From assembly GCF_030654605.1 (NCBI RefSeq), contig NZ_JAURXB010000027.1, forward strand, positions 1 through 32,358: a stretch of DNA of 32,358 bases, read 5' to 3'. The number at the start of each line of letters is the position of its first letter. Position 1 is the stretch's first letter. The position numbers and the translations under genes are program-made. Source of the stretch: Bradyrhizobium sp. (GTDB lineage Bacteria > Pseudomonadota > Alphaproteobacteria > Rhizobiales > Xanthobacteraceae). Below are positions 14,184 to 21,303 of the stretch, one piece after another. Under the pieces are notes generated by a model. It was not told where the DNA came from. It did no database searches and saw only the letters and a program-made list of their open reading frames with translations.

Positions 14184-15533
14184 CTACTCCGTCAAATCAA
14201 AATCCTCTTCCGTCGAACCCAGCATCCCCGCCAGCGTGCGCAGCGCGGCTTCGAGCTGGTCGATCGGCGGCGCCGCCAGCGCCAGCCGCACCGCGTTCGG
14301 CGCATGGCCGGGGCTGGCGGCGAAGGTCGTCGATGGCGTCAGCGCGATATCGCGCCGCGCGGCGGCGGCGACGAAGGTCTGCGAGCGCCAGTGCGACGGC
14401 AAGGTCAGCCACAGATGGTAGGATTTGGGATTGGTCTGGATCTCGAGGCCGGCCAGGCAGGCCACCGCGATTTTCTGGCGCGCCTGCGCATCGATCCGTT
14501 TCAGCCGCGCCAGTTCGGCCGCGGTGCCGTCGGCCATCAGCTGTTGCGCGGCGGCGAGGGCAAATCCCGCCGCGGTCCAGCCGCCCGAGCGCACCGCCGC
14601 CATGACGTTTTCGCGCAGCCGCGGCGGCGCAACGATGAAGCCGAGCGACAGCCCGGGCGCCACTTTCTTGGAAAGGCTGTCCAGCACCACGCAACGGTCC
14701 GGCGCCAGCGCCGCCAGCGGCGGCTCGTCGTCGAGAAAGGAATAGACCGCGTCCTCGATGATGACGAGATCGAGTTTTTCGACCACGCGCAACAGATCGG
14801 CGCGGCGCGCGGCGGGCATGGTGATGCCAAGCGGATTCTGAATCACGGGCTGAACGTAGATCGCCGACAGATGCGCCTCGCGATGGGCCTTTTGCACGGC
14901 GTCCGGACGCACGCCGTGTTCATCCATCGCCAGCGGCACCAGCGTGACGCCGAGCCGGGCGGCGATGCCCTTGATGAACGGATAGGTCAGGGCCTCGACG
15001 CCGCAGCGGCCGCCGGCCGGCACCACCGCGGCCAATGCGGCGGCAATGCATTGCCGGCCGTTGGCGGTGAACACCATCTGCTCGGGTCTGGGCGACCAAT
15101 CGTTGTTCTGCCGGGTGAGATAATCCGCGGCGACTTTTCGAAGCGCCAGCGTTCCGGTGCTGGTCGCCTGCCGCAACGCGAGTTCGAGCGCCTCCGGCCG
15201 GTTCAGTCCCTCCAGGCTCTTGCTGATCAGGGCCGATTGCGCCGGCAGCATCGGATAGTTGAATTCCAGATCGATCCTGGCGCCGCGCGGCTCGGTGGTC
15301 GCGGCAGCGCCCCGGCGCGCTTCGCCTGAAATGAACGTGCCGCGCCCGACTTCGCCGACCACCAGGCCCCGGCGCAACAGCTCGGTGTAGACCCGGCTCG
15401 CCGTCGAGGTCGCGATCTTGCGCTCATAGGCAAAGGTTCGCTGCGGCGGCAGGCGGTCGCCGGGCTTGAGGACGCCGCTGGCGATCTCGGCGGCGACGGC
15501 ATCGGCGAGCTTGGCGTATTCGAATTTCGACAT
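14184..15533 (-). CDS. MocR-type transcriptional regulator (GntR HTH fused to PLP aminotransferase fold)
   Basis: A 449-residue protein. Residues 1-70 form a GntR winged helix (GVLKPGDRLPPQRTFA, then TASRVYTELLRRGLVVGEVG and RGTFI). Residues 85-449 form a fold-type-I aminotransferase domain with the PLP-binding Lys in DSLSKKVAPG (about Lys289), IIEDAVYSF with the cofactor Asp (261), and QNPLG (Asn233). MocR proteins use the aminotransferase domain as a ligand sensor and usually regulate a neighbouring or divergent gene. The start at 15533 precedes the winged helix directly. It diverges from the DUF1127 gene, and three direct repeats lie between or beside their starts. Confidence 0.92.
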   Translation of the reverse strand: MSKFEYAKLADAVAAEIASGVLKPGDRLPPQRTFAYERKIATSTASRVYTELLRRGLVVGEVGRGTFISGEARRGAAATTEPRGARIDLEFNYPMLPAQSALISKSLEGLNRPEALELALRQATSTGTLALRKVAADYLTRQNNDWSPRPEQMVFTANGRQCIAAALAAVVPAGGRCGVEALTYPFIKGIAARLGVTLVPLAMDEHGVRPDAVQKAHREAHLSAIYVQPVIQNPLGITMPAARRADLLRVVEKLDLVIIEDAVYSFLDDEPPLAALAPDRCVVLDSLSKKVAPGLSLGFIVAPPRLRENVMAAVRSGGWTAAGFALAAAQQLMADGTAAELARLKRIDAQARQKIAVACLAGLEIQTNPKSYHLWLTLPSHWRSQTFVAAAARRDIALTPSTTFAASPGHAPNAVRLALAAPPIDQLEAALRTLAGMLGSTEEDFDLTE

Positions 15534-15534
15534 T

Positions 15535-15616
15535 ATTGCACCGAGAGCAATGTTTTGCTTGCACCGATACATCTACAGGATCATTTAAGATCTATCAACG
15601 CCGCGATTGCACCGAG
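15535..15616. promoter_or_regulatory. three TTGCACCGA direct repeats, candidate MocR operator
   Basis: TTGCACCGA occurs at 15536-15544, 15559-15567 and 15607-15615, all in the same orientation. The first and third copies extend to ATTGCACCGAG. Offsets are 23 and 48 bp, close to multiples of one spacing. A minus-strand TTGATA-N17-TAGATG promoter candidate lies between copies two and three. MocR/PdxR proteins are known to bind spaced direct repeats, so an operator is a natural reading. Confidence 0.6.
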
Positions 15617-15717
15617 GTTAGCCAAAGCGCTCCGAGGTCATTCCAGGTGCCGCCGCTGCAAGCAGCGTCTGCGCCGACGGTACCCCTTTGCCGTGCGGAA
15701 GCCTGCTGGAGACGACA

Positions 15718-15963
15718 ATGACGATGATTTCCTCTGCCGGAACCCAACCGGCGATATCCGTTCAATCGGGCGGATGGGTCCGCTGGATCGGCCGTGGTGC
15801 CGTGGCGCTGGCCGGCTATCTGGAGCGCCGGGCGGCGATCCGCGCGCTGCTGGAGCGGGATGACCGCGAATTGCGCGACATCGGCCTGGTGCGCAGCCAG
15901 ATCGAGGCGGCGGTCGGCGGCGCCTTCAATCCGGATATGGGGCGGATGCGCAAGCCGTTGTAA
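15718..15963 (+). CDS. DUF1127-domain small protein
   Basis: An 81-residue protein starting MTMISSAGTQPAISVQSGG. The C-terminal segment RRAAIRALLERDDRELRDIG, followed by LVRSQIEAAVGG, is the DUF1127 (YjiS-like) motif. Proteins with this motif are small and Arg-rich; several in alphaproteobacteria affect RNA turnover or phosphate and amine metabolism. A GGAG ribosome-binding site precedes the ATG. It diverges from the MocR-type regulator across 184 bp and is its most likely target by position. Confidence 0.8.
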   Translation: MTMISSAGTQPAISVQSGGWVRWIGRGAVALAGYLERRAAIRALLERDDRELRDIGLVRSQIEAAVGGAFNPDMGRMRKPL

Positions 15964-16023
15964 TTGCAGCTATTCGTATCTTTGCATGGGCTCGTTTTCG
16001 CGAATATGGGTCGCGGCCGGCCC

Positions 16024-16449
16024 TCAGTGCCGCACCACCAGCACCGAGCACTTGGCGTAGCGCACGACATGGCCGGCATTGGAGCCGAGAAAATAGGTGC
16101 GCATCGCCGGCCGGTGCGACGTCATCACGATCAGGTCGGCCTTCATCGCCGCGGCTTCCTCCAGGATCTCGTGATAGATGCCGCCCTGCCGCACCACGGT
16201 GGAGATGCGGGACGGCTCGATGCCGGATTCCTGCGCCACGATCTGGAGCGCCTCCGCGGAAGTGTCGCGCTGCTGGGCATCGAAATCGGCCGGCACGTAT
16301 TACGCCAGCATCACCGGCGTCATCGGCAGGACGTTGAGCAGCCGCACCATGCCGTTCCAGGTCTGCGACAGCGTCGCCGCCGTCGCAATCGCTCCCTTCG
16401 CCAGGTCGGTATCGGCGAGATCGATCGGCACGAGAATGGATTTGAACAT
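16024..16449 (-). pseudogene. universal stress protein gene with in-frame stop codon
   Basis: Reading from the ATG at 16449 gives MFKSILVPIDLADTDLAKGA, a standard Usp start, through to ...PMTPVMLA. Codon 50 (16302-16300) is TAA. The same frame then continues as YVPADFDAQQRDTSAEALQI and ends GSNAGHVVRYAKC-SVLVVRH, a complete Usp C-terminus. Relatives I recall have Glu between Ala and Tyr (MLAEYVPADF), so one G-to-T change (GAA to TAA) explains the break. No frameshift is present. The remaining part could only start at the GTG at 16296, which has no ribosome-binding site. A sequencing error cannot be excluded. Confidence 0.85.
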
Positions 16450-16518
16450 CTGCGCCTCCGTGGTCGCGATCAGCCTAGCACAAAACCAGATCGCCGCCTC
16501 AGTCGCCTGACGTCTGCT

Positions 16519-17058
16519 TCAACAACCTTCAGCTCGCAGCAGCCTCGGGCTGACGAATTTGGCCAGCCGTCCCCGGCGGAATGCCACGTCGCTCCAGTCG
16601 TCGATCTCGAAGTCGAATATCGCCAGACCCGAGGTCGGCAGATTGTCGCCGAGCTCCTTGCGCCCGGCGGCGTCGCCGCTGCCGGCCAGCATCAGCGCCA
16701 GTTCATGCATGCCGGGATTGTGCCCGACCAGCATCAGGACCTTCGGGTCGGTCGCCACAGCGGCATGGACGGCTTCCAGCAGCTGCGCCGGATCGGCGCC
16801 GTAGATGTCCGGCACGAACTCCACCTGCGGCGGCGGCATCAGGCCCTTCATCGCCTCCCAGGCGATGTCCCAGGTCTGGTTGGCCCGGACTGCCGGCGAA
16901 ACCAGCACGGACTCGGGAAACGGCGGATGCCGCCCGATCCAGCCGCCGATCTCGGCGGCATCGACCAGGCCGCGTTTGTCCAGCCGGCGGTCCTGATCGC
17001 GGCCCGACGGTGCGTCGTTCTCGGTCTTGGCGTGACGCAGCAGCAACAAACGGCGCAT
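16519..17058 (-). CDS. SixA-like histidine phosphatase
   Basis: A 179-residue single-domain protein of the histidine phosphatase (phosphoglycerate-mutase-like) superfamily. LLLLRHAKTE near the N-terminus holds the catalytic RHG-like His, and GHNPGMHEL in the second half holds the partner His. The length matches SixA-type phosphohistidine phosphatases. It starts at the ATG at 17058, directly before the RHA motif; the frame upstream is uncharacteristic. It lies upstream of the broken universal stress gene on the same strand and diverges from the FAD oxidoreductase gene. Confidence 0.9.
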   Translation of the reverse strand: MRRLLLLRHAKTENDAPSGRDQDRRLDKRGLVDAAEIGGWIGRHPPFPESVLVSPAVRANQTWDIAWEAMKGLMPPPQVEFVPDIYGADPAQLLEAVHAAVATDPKVLMLVGHNPGMHELALMLAGSGDAAGRKELGDNLPTSGLAIFDFEIDDWSDVAFRRGRLAKFVSPRLLRAEGC

Positions 17059-17168
17059 GGCGCAATCTCGATTCGTTTCGGGCCTTTCGGACTGGTCTAC
17101 AAGCTCATGCCCAGAACGAGGTGACAAGACAAGGTGACAAGCGCCCGATCGGTCCCTAAGAAAACGAT

Positions 17169-18623
17169 ATGGACGGGACTTTCACAAGCGCGACCAACGG
17201 AGCGGACGCCGCCGGCACGCCGGCGCGCTCGCGGCTGTCGTTCGATCTGGACGTCGATATCTGCGTGGTCGGGGCGGGGCTTGCCGGCCTCACGGTGGCG
17301 CTGGAGGCGGCGCGGCTCGGCGCCAGCGTCGCAGTGCTCGAGGGCCGCCATGTCGGCTGGAACGCGTCGGGCCATCAACTCGGCACGGTGATGCCGGGCT
17401 ACGGACTTGCGCTCGGCGAGCTGATCGCGCGCATCGGTTTAGAAGACGCCCGCGAACTGTGGTCGCTGTCGAAGGAAGGCGCGGACTATGTCCGGGCCAA
17501 CGCGACCGAAGCGCAGATGCCGGGGATTGCGCTGAGCGAGGGCGCGCTGGAAGTCTCCAACGTCGAGGCCGGCGATGCCCTGATCAGCCGGCTGCAGATG
17601 CTCGGCGAGGACTTCGATACCGAAGTCGAGGGCTGGCAGGTCGACCGCGTCCGCGCCGAGGTCAAGACCAATCACTATTTCCACGGCGTATATTACCCGA
17701 GGGCGTTTCAGGTCGACGGCCGCAAATATCTCCATGGCCTCGCCGCGCTGGCTCGGCGGGCGGGGGCGCGGATCTTCGAGGACACGCCGGTCGTCAGCAT
17801 CGATCCCTCGGGCATCCGCAAGCGTATCGTGACGCCGTCGGCGCGGTTGCGCGCGTCGCATATCGTGCTCGCCGGCAACGTCCATCTCGGCGCGCCGCTG
17901 CGGCGGCTGTCGGAAACGCTGCTGCCGGTCTGGCGCTACGCCGCGGTGACCGAACCGCTCGGCGAGCGGCTGGCCGACGCCATGACGTTTCAGGGATCGG
18001 TGAGCGACAGCGACGGCGTCGACCACTTTCGTATCGTCGAGGGCGACCGGTTGATGTGGGCCAGTCCCGAAACCACCTGGTCGGCGCGGCCCGAGCGTTT
18101 TGCGCCCGCCATTGCCCGCCGGATCCGCACCATCTTTCCGCAACTCGGCAAGGTCGGGATATCCGAGACATGGGGCGGCGTGGTCGGCGAGACCGTGCAC
18201 GGCATGCCGCAGATCGGCCAGCTGCGCAAAGGCCTGTGGGTCGCCAGCGGCTTCGGCCGTCACGGCCTGAACACGACCGCGATGGCGGGAATGCTGATCG
18301 CGCGCAGCATCCTGTGGGGCGACGAGCGCTGGCGGTTGTTTTCGCCGTTCGAACTGGTCTGGGCGGGCGGCACGACCGGCCGGGTCGCCGGACATGTCAT
18401 CGGGTTGTGGGGGCGGGGAAGTTCCGCCGCCGCCGGCGCACTGGCCCGCTACCGGGAAAAAGCCCGGGTGCAGGAGCGCATCCGCGAGGCGCGGCTGGCC
18501 GAGGCCAACCGGCAGGCCGGAACGCGGGGACCGCAGCCGCGCCGGCCGCAGCCTGGCCGCCCGCGTCCGGAGCGTCCCGCGGCACCGGCTGCCGACGCCG
18601 AGGGGCCGCCATCCCAGCCGTAG
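17169..18623 (+). CDS. DadA-like FAD-dependent oxidoreductase
   Basis: A 484-residue protein. The Rossmann motif VVGAGLAGLTVALEAARLGA starts near residue 33, followed by a VLEG strand end. GHQLGTVMPGYG and the C-terminal SGFGRHGLNTTAMAGMLIAR are typical of the D-amino-acid dehydrogenase/glycine oxidase-like (DAO) family. It probably oxidises an amine or amino acid with FAD. The last 35 residues (about 450-484) are an Arg/Pro-rich low-complexity tail outside the enzyme fold. No clear ribosome-binding site is seen before the ATG. It is divergent from the SixA-like gene. Confidence 0.88.
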   Translation: MDGTFTSATNGADAAGTPARSRLSFDLDVDICVVGAGLAGLTVALEAARLGASVAVLEGRHVGWNASGHQLGTVMPGYGLALGELIARIGLEDARELWSLSKEGADYVRANATEAQMPGIALSEGALEVSNVEAGDALISRLQMLGEDFDTEVEGWQVDRVRAEVKTNHYFHGVYYPRAFQVDGRKYLHGLAALARRAGARIFEDTPVVSIDPSGIRKRIVTPSARLRASHIVLAGNVHLGAPLRRLSETLLPVWRYAAVTEPLGERLADAMTFQGSVSDSDGVDHFRIVEGDRLMWASPETTWSARPERFAPAIARRIRTIFPQLGKVGISETWGGVVGETVHGMPQIGQLRKGLWVASGFGRHGLNTTAMAGMLIARSILWGDERWRLFSPFELVWAGGTTGRVAGHVIGLWGRGSSAAAGALARYREKARVQERIREARLAEANRQAGTRGPQPRRPQPGRPRPERPAAPAADAEGPPSQP

Positions 18624-18671
18624 GGAAGGGGCCCTTCTCGCAACAAAGTGAGAAATTTCGCTCCGGTTCCG

Positions 18672-18699
18672 TGTAACTTTGATCGCAGCCCCCCGTATC
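18672..18699 (+). promoter_or_regulatory. candidate ECF sigma-factor promoter for msrB
   Basis: TGTAAC (18672-18677) and CGTATC (18694-18699) are 16 bp apart, 42 bp before the msrB ATG. The GTAAC-N16-CG layout is typical of promoters read by ECF sigma factors. Which factor would bind is unknown. Confidence 0.4.
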
Positions 18700-18741
18700 T
18701 AGCGGTGAAACCAGTCCTGTTTCGCGCCACGGAGACCAATC

Positions 18742-19242
18742 ATGTTCGACCGCCGTATCCTGCTCGCGTCCGTCGCCGGCCTTTTTGGCCTCGCCGCCTT
18801 CCGCTGGCTGCGATCCACCCCGGCCAATGCCGCGGAGAAATTCGAGGTCGAGAAGACCGATGCGGAATGGCGCGCGCAGCTGACGCCGCAGCAATACGAG
18901 ATCCTGCGCAAGCACGGCACCGAACGCCCGGGATCCAGCCCGCTCCTGAAGGAAAAGCGCAAGGGCATCTTTGCCTGCGCCGGCTGCGACCTGCCGCTGT
19001 TCTCGTCGGAAACCAAATACGAGAGCGGCACCGGCTGGCCGAGTTTCTATCAGCCGCTGGAGAACGCCCTCGGCAAGACCGAAGACCGAACCCTCGGGAT
19101 GCTGCGGACCGAAGTGCATTGCCGTCGCTGCGGCGGTCATCTCGGTCATGTTTTCGACGATGGACCGAAGCCGACCGGCCTGCGCTACTGCATCGACGGC
19201 TTTGGCATGGTGTTCAAGCCGGCGGCCGCGTCGGCGAGCTGA
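18742..19242 (+). CDS. msrB: exported peptide-methionine (R)-S-oxide reductase
   Basis: A 166-residue protein. Residues 1-30 carry a twin-arginine-like signal (MFDRRILLASVAG...ANA), so the enzyme is probably periplasmic. The MsrB domain covers about residues 40-160: structural zinc Cys at 79, 82 (CAGC), 127 and 130 (CRRC), the GTGWPSFY loop, GHLGHVF, and the catalytic Cys150 in RYCID. It reduces methionine-R-sulfoxide in oxidised proteins. A GGAG ribosome-binding site precedes the ATG. The gene stands alone and ends at a terminator before the flagellar cluster. Confidence 0.95.
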   Translation: MFDRRILLASVAGLFGLAAFRWLRSTPANAAEKFEVEKTDAEWRAQLTPQQYEILRKHGTERPGSSPLLKEKRKGIFACAGCDLPLFSSETKYESGTGWPSFYQPLENALGKTEDRTLGMLRTEVHCRRCGGHLGHVFDDGPKPTGLRYCIDGFGMVFKPAAASAS

Positions 19243-19310
19243 CCCGGCCCCGTGTAGGCCCCGTGCCGACCCCTTGGGCCCGGCAATTGTTGCCCGTCCC
19301 GGCAATTGTG

Positions 19311-19335
19311 CCCCGGTCCCTGGACCGGGGCTTTT
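19311..19335 (+). terminator. rho-independent terminator after msrB
   Basis: CCCCGGTCC pairs with GGACCGGGG (19311-19330) with a minimal loop, followed by CTTTTC. It isolates msrB from flgE. Confidence 0.6.
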
Positions 19336-19370
19336 CATTCAAGCGATTGATTCTGCTAGATTTTACTATC

Positions 19371-19385
19371 TGGCACGGTGCTTGC
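19371..19385 (+). promoter_or_regulatory. sigma-54 (RpoN) promoter of flgE-flgK-flgL
   Basis: TGGCACGGTGCTTGC matches the -24/-12 consensus TGGCACG-N4-TTGC exactly, with the invariant GG and GC separated by 10 bp. Transcription should begin near 19397, giving a leader of about 65 nt before flgE. Confidence 0.9.
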
Positions 19386-19460
19386 GACACTCTCCTTCGA
19401 TAGCGGCCATGGTTTTCCAGGCACCGGCGGGCCGCCCGGATCGAATTTGGAGAAAATGTC

Positions 19461-21266
19461 ATGGGTATCTTCGGCGCTCTTACGACGGCCGTGGGCGGCT
19501 TGCGCGCGGAGTCGTACGCACTGGAAAACATCTCGGGCAACATCGCCAATTCGCAGACCACGGCGTTCAAGCGCATCGATACCAGTTTTCTCGATCTCAT
19601 TCCGTCGACCGGGCTGACCAACCAGCTCTCCGGAAGCGTCACCACCAGTTCGCGCAGCACCAATACGGTGCAGGGCGACGTGCAGTCCGCATCGGTCGCC
19701 ACCTACATGGCCATCAACGGCTCGGGCTTCTTCTCGGTGCAGAAGCCCGGAACCTTCACCGACGGCGCGCCGGTGTTCGACGGCGTCGACCGCTACACCC
19801 GCCGCGGCGATTTCCAGATCGACAAGAGCGGTTATCTGGTCAACGGCGCCGGCTACTTCCTGCAAGGCGTTCCGGTCGATCCGACCACCGGCAACCTGAC
19901 CGGCAGTTCGCCGCAGGTCCTGAAATTCCAGAACGACTTCCTGCCGGCGCAGGAAACCACCAAGATCGAGTATCGCGCCAACCTCGCCAGCTATCCGCTG
20001 ACCACCGCTCACGACAAGTCGGTCCAGGGATCGGAATTGCTGGCTCCGGCCTCGTTCAGCGCCGGCTATAATCCCCTGGTGGTGGGAACGCCCGCCGCCC
20101 CCTATGTCGATGCGACCACGGGCGGCACCGTCCAGGTCAACAAGGCCGCGCCGGCAGTGGCCAACACCGGCGCGACCTTGCTGTCGGGCGCGGCACCCAG
20201 CGATTCGCTCAGCGCCAATTTCGCCGTCGGCGACACCGTCACGATCAACGGCACCGTCGTCACCTTCGTGGCGGCGGGCGCCGTCGGCAACCAGCTCAAC
20301 ATCACCGACAGTATCTCGACGCTGTTGACGAAAATCGACTCGATCACCGGCACCGCCATCCCATCCTCGATCTCCGGCGGCGCCATCACGCTGCATTCAG
20401 GCACGCTTGCCGATCTCTCGGTCACCAGTTCGAACTCCAGCGCATTTGCAGCACTCGGCTTCACCGGCACCGCGACGGCGCTGCGTACCGGCGGCGGCAC
20501 CATCGGAACCGGCCAGGTGATCGGCCAGGACAACTCGACGTTCCTCAATCAGACGATCGCCGGCGGCGCGGTGACCACGTACGACGTGTCCGGCGCGCCG
20601 GTGAATCTGCAGTTTCGCTGGGGCAAGGTCGACTCCGTCTCTCTCGGAGTTGGTCACACCGACACCTGGAACATGTTCTATCAGGTCAACCCCAACGCAA
20701 CCGGCACCAACGTCGCCTGGCAGAACATCAATACCAACTTCACGTTTTCGCCCAGCGGCCAGATGACCCCGCAGATCGCGTCCATCACCCTGACCAACGC
20801 CACGGTCAACGGCCTGTCGATCGGAAGCCCGGTGGTGGTGTTCGGCAGCGGCGGCATAACGCAGTTCGCCGACGCGAATGGCAACGTGCAGGTCAACCAG
20901 ATCCAGCAGGACGGCTTTCCGGCCGGCCAGCTGCAGTCGGTCGGCGTCTCCACCAACGGCCGCATCGTCGGCAATTACTCGAACGGCCGAAATCTCGATC
21001 TCGCCGAAATCACGCTGGCCAGTTTCAACGGCACCAACTTCCTCAAGCGCGCCGACGGCGGCGCCTTCGAGGCGACCGACGGATCCGGACAAGCGCTGTA
21101 CGGCAAAGGCGGCGCCATAGTCGGCTCGTCGCTCGAGGGATCCAACACCGACATCGCCGACGAGTTCACCAAGCTGATCGTCACCCAGCAGGCCTATTCG
21201 GCGAACACCAAGGTCATCACCACCTCCAACACGATGGTGCAGGATCTCCTGAACGTGCTGCGATAG
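19461..21266 (+). CDS. flgE: flagellar hook protein FlgE
   Basis: A 601-residue hook protein. The N-terminus has ALENISGNIANSQTTAFKRI, the rod/hook-family signature, and the C-terminus ends DEFTKLIVTQQAYSANTKVI, then TTSNTMVQDLLNVLR, the coiled-coil D0 segment. It is about 200 residues longer than E. coli FlgE (402). Much of the extra length is a domain at residues 237-340 (GATLLSGAA... to ...FAALGF) that also occurs in FlgL and flagellin here. GGAG precedes the ATG. It is the first gene of the hook operon behind a sigma-54 promoter and polymerises into the hook outside the cell. Confidence 0.96.
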   Translation: MGIFGALTTAVGGLRAESYALENISGNIANSQTTAFKRIDTSFLDLIPSTGLTNQLSGSVTTSSRSTNTVQGDVQSASVATYMAINGSGFFSVQKPGTFTDGAPVFDGVDRYTRRGDFQIDKSGYLVNGAGYFLQGVPVDPTTGNLTGSSPQVLKFQNDFLPAQETTKIEYRANLASYPLTTAHDKSVQGSELLAPASFSAGYNPLVVGTPAAPYVDATTGGTVQVNKAAPAVANTGATLLSGAAPSDSLSANFAVGDTVTINGTVVTFVAAGAVGNQLNITDSISTLLTKIDSITGTAIPSSISGGAITLHSGTLADLSVTSSNSSAFAALGFTGTATALRTGGGTIGTGQVIGQDNSTFLNQTIAGGAVTTYDVSGAPVNLQFRWGKVDSVSLGVGHTDTWNMFYQVNPNATGTNVAWQNINTNFTFSPSGQMTPQIASITLTNATVNGLSIGSPVVVFGSGGITQFADANGNVQVNQIQQDGFPAGQLQSVGVSTNGRIVGNYSNGRNLDLAEITLASFNGTNFLKRADGGAFEATDGSGQALYGKGGAIVGSSLEGSNTDIADEFTKLIVTQQAYSANTKVITTSNTMVQDLLNVLR

Positions 21267-21303
21267 TCGCGGTCCGCGATCGATCCAAGATGGGTAGTAT
21301 GTC

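Noticed and set aside
15964..17124. 386-codon plus-strand frame over the Usp and SixA-like genes
   Set aside because: Antisense shadow: His/Arg-rich translation, while the minus strand has clear Usp and histidine phosphatase motifs.
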